Part shown: positions 44,361 through 52,744 of the stretch, piece after piece
Numbering within the stretch: position 1 is the stretch's first letter
Layout of the letters: the number at the start of each line of letters is the position of its first letter
NCBI RefSeq assembly: GCF_024345535.1
Contig: NZ_JAGQBH010000007.1
Span: 83,921-147,920 of the forward strand
Direction: 5' to 3'
Source: Cyanobium sp. N.Huapi 1H5
GTDB taxonomy: Bacteria > Cyanobacteriota > Cyanobacteriia > PCC-6307 > Cyanobiaceae
DNA length: 64,000 bases
Program-made: the position numbers and the translations under genes
The notes under the pieces: model-generated
Told to the model about the DNA's origin: nothing
The model's database searches: none
The model's input: only the letters and a program-made list of their open reading frames with translations

Positions 44361-45668
44361 ATGACGAGTTCCGCCTGGCGCCAGCACTGGTATCCGGTGG
44401 CCTATCTGCGGGACCTGGACCGCACCGGGCCTACCGCCTTCACCCTCCTCGACGAGGACCTGGTGCTCTGGTGGGACCGCACCGGCCAGGCCTGGCGGGC
44501 CTTCGCCGATGTCTGCCCGCACCGCCTGGTGCCCCTCAGCCAGGGGCGGATCAATGCCGGGGGGGAGCTGGAGTGCCCCTACCACGGCTGGAGTTTCGCC
44601 GGAGACGGCCACTGCACCGCCATCCCCCAGGCCGAGCCGGGGGCGAGCCCCAGCGCCGTGCGCTCCCGTTGCCGGGCCTACGCCACCGCCGAGGCCCAGG
44701 ACCTGCTGTTCGTGTTCGCCGGGGAGGCGGCCGACGCCGCGGCGGTGCCCCTGCCGCTGGTGCCGGTGCTGGAGGAGCCGGGCTGGTTCGTCCAGGACAC
44801 CTTCCGGGACCTGCCGATGGATGCCCTCACCCTGCTGGAGAACGTGCTCGATGTGAGCCACGTGCCCTTCACCCACCACCGCACGGTGGGCAAGCGGGAG
44901 AACGCCGCCCCGGTGGTGGCGACGATCACGAGCTCAGGCCCGGAGGGGTTCACGGCCCTGTGGGAGGAGGGCCCCCGCCGGGGCAAGCTCGGCAGCCAGC
45001 ACACCACCTACGCCGCCCCCGGCCTGATGTGGCACGAGCTCACGGCGCCCGGCTTCGCCCGCATCCTCACGGTGGTCTACGCGACGCCGATCCGCCGCGG
45101 TGCGTGCCGCCTGTTCGCCCGCTTCCCCTTCCAGTTCCAGTCCCGCCTGCCTGCCCTGCTGCTGGGCCTGCGCCCCCGGTGGCTGCAGCACATCGCCAAC
45201 CACACCGTGCTGGAGGACGACCAGGTGTTCCTCCACTGGCAGGAGCGGGTGCTGGAGCAGCGGGGCCGCAGCGGCGGCGCCGAGCGGGCATTCTTCCTGG
45301 CCACCGGCGCCGATGTCTATGTGAAGGCCCTGCACGACTGGGTCAACGACCACGACGGCGACCCCTTCCCCGGCCAGCCCCTCCCCCCCCGCCTCGACCG
45401 GTCGGCGCTGATGGACCGCTGGGAGAGCCATGGGCGCCACTGCGCCTCCTGCCGGGGTGCCCTGGAGGGCCTGCGGCGCTGGCGGCCGCTGGTGCAGGCC
45501 ATCCCCTGGCTGGCCCTGCTGGCGATCGCCTGGTGGCAGACGCCCCCGGTGCTGGTTGCGGCCCTGCTGCTGGCGGCGGCCGCGGTGCTGCTGGGCCGGC
45601 GCTTCGATCGCTGGGAGCGGCTGCTGTTGGCCGGGGATGGCGAACCACCCCGCAACCGGCCCGACTGA
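44361..45668 (+). CDS. Rieske non-haem oxygenase, pheophorbide a oxygenase/Tic55-like
   Basis: 435 residues. The N-terminal Rieske [2Fe-2S] site is C52-x-H54 (CPHR) and C72-x2-H75 (CPYHGW). The mononuclear iron site lies in ENVLDVSHVPFTHHRTVG. A C-terminal HGRHCASCRG segment (CxxC) is a hallmark of the PaO/PTC52/Tic55 group. Two hydrophobic helices (about 378-415) end the protein and anchor it in the membrane. Plant members act on chlorophyll breakdown products or protochlorophyllide a. The substrate in cyanobacteria is not fixed by sequence. It is divergent from the antiporter (128 bp apart). Confidence 0.9.
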   Translation: MTSSAWRQHWYPVAYLRDLDRTGPTAFTLLDEDLVLWWDRTGQAWRAFADVCPHRLVPLSQGRINAGGELECPYHGWSFAGDGHCTAIPQAEPGASPSAVRSRCRAYATAEAQDLLFVFAGEAADAAAVPLPLVPVLEEPGWFVQDTFRDLPMDALTLLENVLDVSHVPFTHHRTVGKRENAAPVVATITSSGPEGFTALWEEGPRRGKLGSQHTTYAAPGLMWHELTAPGFARILTVVYATPIRRGACRLFARFPFQFQSRLPALLLGLRPRWLQHIANHTVLEDDQVFLHWQERVLEQRGRSGGAERAFFLATGADVYVKALHDWVNDHDGDPFPGQPLPPRLDRSALMDRWESHGRHCASCRGALEGLRRWRPLVQAIPWLALLAIAWWQTPPVLVAALLLAAAAVLLGRRFDRWERLLLAGDGEPPRNRPD

Positions 45669-45687
45669 GGGGGCCGGGCCCGCAGGT

Positions 45688-46338
45688 TCAGCCCTTCCAG
45701 CCGGCCAGGTGGGAGGCGGCCCTCGAGCGCACCAGGGAACGGGCGGCCGCCAGGGCCGGTGCCAGGTTGGCGGAGCTGAAGGGGGGCAGGGGTCGGCTGC
45801 GCAGCCAGGCTCCCCAGCGGAATTCGTGGAAGGGGATCAGGGGGGCCGGATCGATCATGCCCTCCTTCTTCAGCCTCCAGACCAGGGAGCGGTAGGGGTC
45901 GTCCTGCAGGCCCTCCAGGCCCTGCGGCAGGGCCGTGGGGGCCAGGGGGCCATGGCCGCGGCCGTCGTAGAGGTACAGCCAGCCCCGGGCCTGCAGTTCG
46001 GCGAGCACCGCCTCGGGCGGGTCGGCCGGCCGATCGAGCACCAGGTAGCCGTAGGCCATGGCGCCGGGATCCAGCTCGATCAGCCCCCGCAGGCGGTGGT
46101 GGCGGTCGACCATCCAGAGGGCGTCGCCGGCGCCGCGCACCAGCGGAACGGGTTTGCCGCGCAGGTAGCGCAGGCGCTGCTCCGCCGTCTCCTCGGAGAA
46201 GTCCTGCTGGCGGCTGCGCACCTCGGCCAGACCCACGCACATCTGGGTGGGCCGCAGGTCGGCGATGGCGACGCTGAGCAGGTCCGCCTTCGGACCCGGT
46301 GGGGGCAGGGGCCGGTACGGGGGCAGATGCAGGCTCAT
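45688..46338 (-). CDS. ParB-like nuclease domain protein
   Basis: 216 residues from MSLHLPPYRP. The ParB-like core shows ADLRPTQMCVGLAEV (N-terminal recognition strand) and MVDRHHRLRGLIEL. This matches a standalone ParB-like family (ParBc_2 type), not a chromosome-partitioning ParB with an HTH. A frame extension upstream exists but lacks conservation. It is convergent with the Rieske gene (19 bp between stops) and its start is 90 bp from the divergent CbiX gene. Confidence 0.85.
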   Translation of the reverse strand: MSLHLPPYRPLPPPGPKADLLSVAIADLRPTQMCVGLAEVRSRQQDFSEETAEQRLRYLRGKPVPLVRGAGDALWMVDRHHRLRGLIELDPGAMAYGYLVLDRPADPPEAVLAELQARGWLYLYDGRGHGPLAPTALPQGLEGLQDDPYRSLVWRLKKEGMIDPAPLIPFHEFRWGAWLRSRPLPPFSSANLAPALAAARSLVRSRAASHLAGWKG

Positions 46339-46428
46339 GGGTGCCGGTGGCTGAACCCATCCTGACCGCTCCGCGCCGAAGCCCACCGCCCTGGTTCAGC
46401 CCCGGGAATAGGGTCGAGCCAGCCACGG

Positions 46429-47550
46429 ATGTTCATGACCATCGCCCCTGACCGAGCCATCGCTCCGGAGGGACCCCACGGCCCGATCGGGGTGCTGGTC
46501 TGTGGCCACGGCAGCCGCAACCGTCTGGCGGTGGCCGAATTCGCCTCCCTGGCCCACCAGCTCCAGCACCACCTCGCCCCGGTGCCCGTCGACCACGGCT
46601 ATCTGGAGTTCGCCCGGCCGATCCTGCGTGACGGCCTTGATGCCCTGCGCCAGCGCGGGGTGCAGCACGTGCTGGCCGTGCCGGCGATGCTGTTCGCCGC
46701 CGGCCACGCCAAGAACGACATCCCCTCGGTGCTCAACACCTACGCCGCCGAGACCGGGCTGCGCATCGACTACGGCCGGGAGCTGGGGGTGGATCTCAAG
46801 ATGATCCAGGCCGCGGCCGCCCGCATCCGCTCCGCCATCGACGGCGCCGATGCCGACGCCCTCGCGGCCGGTCGCAGCCCCGTGCCGCTGCACGACACCC
46901 TGCTGGCGGTGGTCGGGCGCGGCTCCTCCGACCCGGATGCCAACTCCAACGTGGCCAAGGTCACCCGGATGCTGGTGGAGGGCTTCGGCTTCGGCTGGGG
47001 GGAGACCCTCTATTCCGGGGTCACCTTTCCCCTGGTGGAGCCGGGTCTGCGCCAGGCCGTCAAGCTCGGCTACCGGCGCATCGTCGTCTTCCCCTATTTC
47101 CTCTTCTCCGGGGTGCTGGTGAGCCGGATCCGCCAGCACAGCGAGCGGGTGGCCGTCGACCATCCGGAACTTGAGCTGGTCCAGGCCGGCTATCTGGGCG
47201 ACCATCCCCTGGTGCTGGACACCTTCCGGGAGCGGGTCGCCGAGGTGCTCGGGGGCGATGTGGCCATGAACTGCTCGCTCTGCAAGTACCGGGCCCAGGT
47301 GCTCGGCTTCGAGCGGGAGGTGGGGGCGCCCCAGCACAGCCACCACCATCATGTCGAGGGGCTGGTGGAGAGCTGCACCCTCTGCGAGCGGGAATGCACC
47401 GGGGCCTGCCAGCCCGATGGCGTGCCCGTGCCGCTGGGCGGGACGGCGGCTGGCCCTGGCCACGGCCATGGGCACCATCACCACCACCCCGTCTACCCCC
47501 ATGCGGACCACCCGCTGGGTCCCCTGACCCTGCGGCGGCCGAGCGACTGA
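46429..47550 (+). CDS. cbiX: Long CbiX-type sirohydrochlorin chelatase
   Basis: 373 residues (371 if the second ATG at 46435 is used). There are two CbiX domains: IGVLVCGHGSRNRLAVAEF and LAVPAMLFAAGHAKNDIP in the first half, VVGRGSSDPDANSNVAKVTRM and IVVFPYFLFSGVLV in the second. The C-terminus has MNCSLCKYR and CTLCERECTGAC, typical of the [4Fe-4S] of CbiX-long, then a His-rich tail (HGHGHHHHHPVYPH). It inserts cobalt (or iron) into sirohydrochlorin for cobalamin or sirohaem. The His tail probably stores metal. Confidence 0.93.
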   Translation: MFMTIAPDRAIAPEGPHGPIGVLVCGHGSRNRLAVAEFASLAHQLQHHLAPVPVDHGYLEFARPILRDGLDALRQRGVQHVLAVPAMLFAAGHAKNDIPSVLNTYAAETGLRIDYGRELGVDLKMIQAAAARIRSAIDGADADALAAGRSPVPLHDTLLAVVGRGSSDPDANSNVAKVTRMLVEGFGFGWGETLYSGVTFPLVEPGLRQAVKLGYRRIVVFPYFLFSGVLVSRIRQHSERVAVDHPELELVQAGYLGDHPLVLDTFRERVAEVLGGDVAMNCSLCKYRAQVLGFEREVGAPQHSHHHHVEGLVESCTLCERECTGACQPDGVPVPLGGTAAGPGHGHGHHHHHPVYPHADHPLGPLTLRRPSD

Positions 47551-47940
47551 GCGGGCGGGGTGTGCGCGGACTGGCCTCGCCGGTCTCATCTCTGATTGCG
47601 TCCAGAGAGACTGGGTTCTGATCAATTGTTCCGATGGTTCGGGAGTTTCCCCCACCGCGGCGCCGTTTTCCCCCGATTCGGGTCGCTTTTCCACAGTTCA
47701 TGTCCTTCCTGCCTCCCCGGGACGTCAGGACTGGGGAAAGTCATGGATGGCTTGGAACAGCCTTGACAGGGTCCGCTGGTGGCGGTCCGCTGCTCACGTG
47801 TTCTGCAACACCCTGGCCACAACCCAGCCGGGGCCGCGAGTCTCATTCCCCGCAGCTGACGGGTCGTGGCGGAGGCGGCATTTTGACGCCGGCCATCCCC
47901 TGTGGCGTACTTGGAACGAACTCAGCCGAATCCCACCAGC
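47551..47940. other. 390-bp region without a recognisable gene
   Basis: Short frames are open on both strands but none shows family features or good starts. I see no tRNA, hairpin terminator or repeats. It contains AAAGTCATGG (about 47738) and a few short T-runs (GTTTTCCCCC near 47665). It may hold a leader of the DUF2811 gene or an unrecognised RNA. Confidence 0.4.
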
Positions 47941-48174
47941 ATGGCCATGGATCCTGAGCAGCCGGGGTGCGGTGGCGAAGAGGCGAGTGTGAGCCTGGAA
48001 GCCGAGGTGCCCGAGGTGCTCTACGCCGGCATGCGGGAGTTCATCGACGCCCATCCGCACTGGGACCAGTACAGCGTCATCACCTCCGCCCTGGCCGGCT
48101 TCCTGTTCCAGAACGGCTGCCAGGAGCCCGTGGTCTCCCAGCACTACCTCGACGGCCTGTTCCAGAGGCCCTGA
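47941..48174 (+). CDS. DUF2811 family protein
   Basis: 77 residues from ATG 47941 (another ATG at 47947). The core VSLEAEVPEVLYAGMREFIDAHPHWDQYSVITSALAGFLFQNGCQEPVVSQHYLDGLF matches the cyanobacterial DUF2811 pattern: W-D-Q-Y and SALAGFLFQNG are the strongest blocks. Small soluble helical protein; function unknown. A 390-bp intergenic region precedes it. Confidence 0.85.
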   Translation: MAMDPEQPGCGGEEASVSLEAEVPEVLYAGMREFIDAHPHWDQYSVITSALAGFLFQNGCQEPVVSQHYLDGLFQRP

Positions 48175-48222
48175 GGCCTGGTCGGCCCAGGCCGATGGCG
48201 CCGGCGAGCCAGGCAGAGGGGC

Positions 48223-48252
48223 CAAAAAAAAGCGGAGGTGCCAACCCCCGCT
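48223..48252 (-). terminator. Hairpin terminator, minus strand
   Basis: On the minus strand AGCGGGGG-TTGGC-ACCTCCGCT followed by seven T: an 8-9 bp stem with one mismatch. It lies 130 bp downstream of the GMC oxidoreductase stop. The + strand has no T-run, so the terminator is directional. Confidence 0.6.
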
Positions 48253-48381
48253 GATGGTTTTCTCCCTTGCCCGACCCTTTGGAGGTCGCCCCGTCATTGT
48301 GCGCATGGGTGGCCGGCAAGATTGTGGTGATCGACACCAGCCGCGCCCCGCTGTGACGGCTCCCTGACCGGACGGTCCGGT

Positions 48382-50052
48382 TCAGTGGCGCCTCATGGCG
48401 GCGGCGGCGGCGGCACAGGCCCGCCAGGTGATCGCCATCTCGGTGAGGGTGGGGCTCTGCCAGCCGGCGCTGGGCCAGCAGGCCCCATCGGTGACCAGCA
48501 CGTTGGCGGCCCCCCAGCAACGGTTCCAGGGGTCGACGACCCCCTCCTCGGGGCGCTCGGCCATGCGGGCCCCGCCCAGTTCGTGGATGTAGTAGCCCGG
48601 TGGCGGCGGCTCCGGACGCACCGCCAGGCTGTTGCGGATCAGGGGTTCGAGCACCGGCAGCACGAACAGCTCCTCGATCGGCCGGATGCGGCCGCCCGCC
48701 GCGGCCACCACGTCCTCCATGCGCGCCTGCATGTGGGCCACCATCGCCGCCTCGTTGGTTCCCCAGCGGCAGTCGATGTGGGGGATGGGCAGGTCCCAGG
48801 CGTCGCTGCGGGAGCCATCCAGGCTCACCCGGTTCCCGGCCCGGGGCAGCACCTCCCCATGGCCGATCAGGAAGCCCACCGCCTCCCCGGGACGGCGCCG
48901 CAGCAGGGCGGGGGGATCGAAGCGTTGCAGGGCCGCCCAGATGCCGTAGCCGCGCAGAAAGGCTTCCGAACGCCCCTCGCCAAGGTTCACGGTGTTGGGG
49001 ATGAAGCAACTGCCGGCCCCGGAGAGCTCGGCCGCTTCGGGGGGGTCGTCGATCGCGGGGATCGAGAAGAAGCGACTGGTGGAGATGTGGTCCATCAGGT
49101 AGCGGCCCAGGCTGCCCGAGGGGTCACTGAGGCCGCCGCTGCGCATGGCGTCGCTCGAGTGCAGCAGCAGCCGCACCGTTTCGATCGTGGAGGCACAGAG
49201 CACCACCAGGGGGGCGGCGAGGCGCTCCCGCCGGCCGCTGGCCGCATCCACCAGCACCACCGCTTCGGCCCGCCGCCCGCTCGCGTCCATCTCCAGATGG
49301 CTCACCACCGCGCCGCTGCGCAGCCGCACCCGGCCGGTGGCCAGGGCCCGGGCGAGGCTGCGGCCCTGGGCGCTGGAGGGGGGCCAGGGCGCCTCCGGGG
49401 TGGGCCGGTGCAGGCGGAAGCCGCGGGAGTGGATCAGGGGCAGCCCCAGCTCACGGCCGATCGCCGCCTGCAGGTGCTTCTCCCCCGGCGTGAACGGCAG
49501 GGGCGGCAGGTACTGCCCGTCCGGCAGCTGGGGCAGCCCGTCCCGCTGGCCATGCACCCCCAGCAGGGTCTCGAGCCGGTCGTAGAAGGGCGCCAGCTCG
49601 CTGCTGCCGATCGGCCAGGCCGGGCCATGGCCGTCCCGCCGGGCCGCCTGGAACTCCGCCTCCGACAGGCGGAGGGTGATGCCCCCCCAGGTGAGGCTCT
49701 TGCCGCCCACCTGGCGCCCCCGGGTCCACAGAAAGGGCGCGTCCGGGGGCGTGCTGTAGGGGTTCTGCCGTTCGTCGACGAACAGCTCGGGGTTGTGCTT
49801 CCAGAAGCCCGGATGGTGGCGCTGCAGGCGCTGGCGGCCACTGCTGAGGTGGGCGATGCGCCGCAGGCTGTTGAGCGGCTCGCTGCCCAGGGCCCGCCGG
49901 GCGGAGAGATCGGGTCCCGCCTCCAGCACCAGCACCCGCAGCCCCGCCTCCGCCAGCACCATGGCGGCCACCGACCCATTCGCTCCAGCCCCCACCACCA
50001 CGGCGTCCCAGGGGCGGTCGCTGCCGGCGGCGGCGGAAGGGGCTATGGACAT
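48382..50052 (-). CDS. GMC family oxidoreductase
   Basis: 556 residues from MSIAPSAAAGS (longer starts at 50079 and 50115 are possible). The FAD-binding Rossmann motif is AVVVGAGANGSVAAMVLAEAG, followed by VLEAGPD. The central domain has GGKSLTWGGITLRLSE. The C-terminus has HELGGARM and the catalytic-site segment NVLVTDGACWPSAGWQSPTLTEMAI, where the usual Asn/His pair region falls. Cytoplasmic, or cofactor-loaded before export; no signal peptide. It lies 23 bp downstream of the HExxH gene, so they are probably one transcript ending at the terminator near 48240. Substrate unknown. Confidence 0.88.
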   Translation of the reverse strand: MSIAPSAAAGSDRPWDAVVVGAGANGSVAAMVLAEAGLRVLVLEAGPDLSARRALGSEPLNSLRRIAHLSSGRQRLQRHHPGFWKHNPELFVDERQNPYSTPPDAPFLWTRGRQVGGKSLTWGGITLRLSEAEFQAARRDGHGPAWPIGSSELAPFYDRLETLLGVHGQRDGLPQLPDGQYLPPLPFTPGEKHLQAAIGRELGLPLIHSRGFRLHRPTPEAPWPPSSAQGRSLARALATGRVRLRSGAVVSHLEMDASGRRAEAVVLVDAASGRRERLAAPLVVLCASTIETVRLLLHSSDAMRSGGLSDPSGSLGRYLMDHISTSRFFSIPAIDDPPEAAELSGAGSCFIPNTVNLGEGRSEAFLRGYGIWAALQRFDPPALLRRRPGEAVGFLIGHGEVLPRAGNRVSLDGSRSDAWDLPIPHIDCRWGTNEAAMVAHMQARMEDVVAAAGGRIRPIEELFVLPVLEPLIRNSLAVRPEPPPPGYYIHELGGARMAERPEEGVVDPWNRCWGAANVLVTDGACWPSAGWQSPTLTEMAITWRACAAAAAAMRRH

Positions 50053-50075
50053 CGGCGTTCGAACCGGTCCCGGCA

Positions 50076-50579
50076 TCATGGTGGAACGACCGCCGGCCGC
50101 CGCTGCAGGCCGCAACGGCGTCGCAGGGCCTCCATCAGCCGGGCGACGGCATCGGGCTGACCCTGGAGGTGGAAGGCCTCCTGTTCAGCCACGCGATGGT
50201 TGTGGTAGCGGGTCGTGAGCAGGCCGGAGATTTCCTGGCGCACCACCGGCTGCACCGGCAATCGCCAGCCGATCGGAGTCACCGTGCCGGTGGGGCAGCT
50301 CTGCACCGCATGCACCGCCTCGTGGAGAAACGTCTGCCGGGCGATGCCCAGCTCGAAACTGATCGGGGCGATCCAGATCCTTCGCGACCCGGACTCGAAC
50401 AGTCCGTAGACGCCACGCACCGGTGGTGTGCTGATCTGAAGCCTGAATCCGAACCGCTGCAGTTCCCGCACCAGGGGCTGCAGATCCGCCGGCAGTGCCT
50501 CCAGGGGTTTCGGCGCCAGGGGGTCCTGCGCCGCCGGTGCCGGACGCGAAGCCAGCTGGATCGGGGGGACCGGGAGCAT
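50076..50579 (-). CDS. HExxH-motif putative metalloprotease-like protein
   Basis: 167 residues. A short Pro-rich N-terminus is followed by ADLQPLVRELQRFGFRLQISTPPVRGVYGLFESGSRRIWIAPISFELGIARQTFLHEAVHAVQSCP. HEAVH (110-114) is a zinc-binding motif with a downstream Glu-rich helix (EQEAFHLQ) that could supply the third ligand. It resembles cyanobacterial proteins of the DUF6782 kind. No signal peptide. The GMC gene follows. Likely a cytoplasmic peptidase or a fold derivative. Confidence 0.72.
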   Translation of the reverse strand: MLPVPPIQLASRPAPAAQDPLAPKPLEALPADLQPLVRELQRFGFRLQISTPPVRGVYGLFESGSRRIWIAPISFELGIARQTFLHEAVHAVQSCPTGTVTPIGWRLPVQPVVRQEISGLLTTRYHNHRVAEQEAFHLQGQPDAVARLMEALRRRCGLQRRPAVVPP

Positions 50580-50612
50580 GGCGGATCGTTGCGTCCACCG
50601 CCATCAAACAAC

Positions 50613-50639
50613 AACCCCCCAGCCGATGGCTGGAGGGTT
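50613..50639 (-). terminator. Terminator for tRNA-fMet (minus strand)
   Basis: On the minus strand AACCCTCCAGCC-ATC-GGCTGGGGGGTT followed by GTTGTTTG: a 12-bp stem with one mismatch and a 3-nt loop, 33 bp after the tRNA end. A second small hairpin (about 50645-50665, ACAACC...GGTTGT) lies between it and the tRNA. Confidence 0.7.
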
Positions 50640-50671
50640 GATGGGTGACAACCCTTGGGGGGTTGTGGATT

Positions 50672-50748
<77 letters not shown>

Positions 50749-50812
50749 GTACACAAGTGGCCGGCGGATGTCCGCGTCCCACCCGAAAATTGTATCAGGC
50801 GATGCCCACGCC

Positions 50813-51796
50813 TCAGGGGCGTGCGCCGTCGAAGCGCAGCTCGCCGATCACCTCCAGGCGCAGGTGGTCGGCCGGTGTCAGGTAGCGCTGGCGCAGCTCC
50901 ACCAGGGTGGTGGGGGTGAGCCACTCGAGCTGCTCCAGCAGGTGCAGGGCCACGGCCTGCTTGGCCCGCCGGGCCCCGTCGTCCACCTTGATGGCCACCC
51001 CCATGCCCTCGCCCACCCGGCTGAGGCACTGGATGCCTTCCGCCCCTCCCTTGCTCAGCACCTGGCCGTGGGCGAGGCGCATCAGCTCGGTGTCGAAGGC
51101 CCCCTCCCCGGCGATCAGATCGGGGTGGGCGAGCATCGCCCGGCTGAGCCGCTCCAGGTCGGCCTGCTCGCCGCCGCCGAGGTGGGCGAACAGCAGGGCC
51201 ATCTGGGCCAGCTGCAGCTGCAGGGTGGGGGCACCGCAGTCATCCCGCGCGCTGATCAGTTCGGCCCCCGGCAGCCCCAGCAGCTCGCCGACCCGCTTGA
51301 CCACCGCCTGCTGCAGGGGATGGTCGGCCTGGAGATAGCTCTCCAGGGGCCAGTGCATCTGGCGGCAGGCGGCCAGGAAGGCCGCGTGCTTGCCCGAGCA
51401 GTTGTGCTCCAGCGGACTGCTGGCTCCGGCGGGGGTGGGGCACTGGAGGTCCTCGGTGTCGAGCTCCGCACCCCAGAGCAGCTTGAACGCCTCCCGTGCA
51501 TGCAGGGCGGTGCCGGCATGGGAGGCGCAGGCGATCGCCAGGCCCCGCTCCCCGGCCCCCATCCTGTCGGCGGCGCCGCTGCCCACGAAGACGGTGGCCT
51601 GGAAGGGCTTGAGGGCCGAGCGCACGAAGCTCAGCTGCTGGGGGTCTCCGGCGCGCATCAGCACCCGGCCCCGCTGGTCGCAGACCACCGCATGCACCCG
51701 GTGCCGGGATTCGACGATGCCGTTGCGCAGCAGGCGGACCTCCAGGGGGGGAATGCCGGGGCGGCCCGGGCCGGCGAAGCTGGAGGACAGGGTCAT
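50813..51796 (-). CDS. L-asparaginase II (AnsII/thermolabile type)
   Basis: 327 residues. It matches the Rhizobium-etli-type asparaginase II family: VRLLRNGIVESRHRVHAVVCD, the nucleophile region LSFVRSALKPFQA, ACASHAGT, and HNCSGKHAAFLAACR. It hydrolyses asparagine to aspartate and ammonia. It is last in the minus-strand operon DUF3318-rsfS-CGLD27-asparaginase, with 31 bp to CGLD27, and 64 bp ahead of tRNA-fMet. Similar gene order occurs in other picocyanobacteria, as far as I recall. Confidence 0.9.
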   Translation of the reverse strand: MTLSSSFAGPGRPGIPPLEVRLLRNGIVESRHRVHAVVCDQRGRVLMRAGDPQQLSFVRSALKPFQATVFVGSGAADRMGAGERGLAIACASHAGTALHAREAFKLLWGAELDTEDLQCPTPAGASSPLEHNCSGKHAAFLAACRQMHWPLESYLQADHPLQQAVVKRVGELLGLPGAELISARDDCGAPTLQLQLAQMALLFAHLGGGEQADLERLSRAMLAHPDLIAGEGAFDTELMRLAHGQVLSKGGAEGIQCLSRVGEGMGVAIKVDDGARRAKQAVALHLLEQLEWLTPTTLVELRQRYLTPADHLRLEVIGELRFDGARP

Positions 51797-51827
51797 GGGG
51801 GTGGGGGAAGGTCCGTGGAGGCCGACC

Positions 51828-52346
51828 TCAGAGAGCCTGGCAGAGCCCCGACCCGAGCAGCATCAGGGTGATGGCGACGGCGACCGCCTGGCGCAGTCGG
51901 GTCAGCACCGGTTGCACCTGGTGGCGGGCCACCAGCAGGTCCTGCTGGCGCCAGGTGATCGGCTTCTCCCACACCTGCCCGTCGTACCAGCCCGACTCCT
52001 CGTACTCCACCCGCTCCGAGACCAGCCGCTTCCGCACGTAGGTCCAGCCGAGCCATTGCCGCAGCAGCAGGACCATCGGCAGCAGCACGGCGGCGGTGGC
52101 CGCGGCGATCACCAGGCGGACGGGGTCGTGGCGCAGGGGAATGCTGCCGCCGGCCACCAGCAGCGCCGGAGGGAAGGAAAGCAGCCAGGCGAGGCCCAGG
52201 GCCCGCCACAGTCCCGCCGGGCCGTTGGCGGGCCAGTGGAAGAACCAGGAGCGGCTGAGCTGGTCGTACTCCTGCAGGGGCCGCTGGGCCGGGGGCACCG
52301 GGCAGGGGGTGTCCTGGCTGGGCAGGCTCGGAACGCCGGCGGCCAT
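51828..52346 (-). CDS. CGLD27/Ycf36 family protein
   Basis: 172 residues. The N-terminal motif DTPCPVPPAQRPLQEYDQLSRSWFFHW is the CGLD27/Ycf36 signature, with two membrane segments (about 45-65 and 75-98) and a basic soluble tail (TWRQQDLLVARHQVQPVLTRLR) plus a last hydrophobic helix. The family is conserved in cyanobacteria, algae and plants; plant CGLD27 is linked to iron and high-light responses. It lies 11 bp downstream of rsfS. Confidence 0.9.
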   Translation of the reverse strand: MAAGVPSLPSQDTPCPVPPAQRPLQEYDQLSRSWFFHWPANGPAGLWRALGLAWLLSFPPALLVAGGSIPLRHDPVRLVIAAATAAVLLPMVLLLRQWLGWTYVRKRLVSERVEYEESGWYDGQVWEKPITWRQQDLLVARHQVQPVLTRLRQAVAVAITLMLLGSGLCQAL

Positions 52347-52357
52347 GGCTGCGCCCC

Positions 52358-52744
52358 TCAGCCGCCGACCGGGCCGGCGCCGCCCACCTCGACGGGGGTG
52401 CCGACGTAGCGCTCCTGCTCGCCATGGCCCCAGAAGGACTCGAGGTCGTAGTAGCTGCGTTCCTGGGGGGTGAGCACGTGCACGATGAGCTCGCCGTAAT
52501 CCAGCAGCACCCAGCGGCCTTCGCTCTGGCCCTCGCGCCGCAGGGGCAGGCGCGTGGCGTCGGTTTCGAGCCGGTCTTCCACGGAGCGGGCGATGGCCCG
52601 CACCTGCACGTCGCTGAGGCCGCTGCAGATCACGAACCAGTCGGCCAGGGAGGACACCTCATCGACCCGGATCAGGCGGATGTCGACCGCCTTGCGGTCG
52701 TCGCAGGCCTCGGCGGCGAGCAGGGCCAGGTCGCGGCTATCCAT
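52358..52744 (-). CDS. rsfS: Ribosome silencing factor RsfS
   Basis: 128 residues from MDSRDLALLAAEACDDRKAVDIRLIRVDEVSSLADWFVICSGLSDVQVRAIARSVEDRL, the RsfS/Iojap domain, with DYGELIVHVLTPQERSYYDLESFWG at the C-terminus. Binds uL14 on the 50S subunit and blocks joining of subunits in starvation. Its start overlaps the DUF3318 gene end by 8 bp, so translation is coupled. Confidence 0.94.
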   Translation of the reverse strand: MDSRDLALLAAEACDDRKAVDIRLIRVDEVSSLADWFVICSGLSDVQVRAIARSVEDRLETDATRLPLRREGQSEGRWVLLDYGELIVHVLTPQERSYYDLESFWGHGEQERYVGTPVEVGGAGPVGG

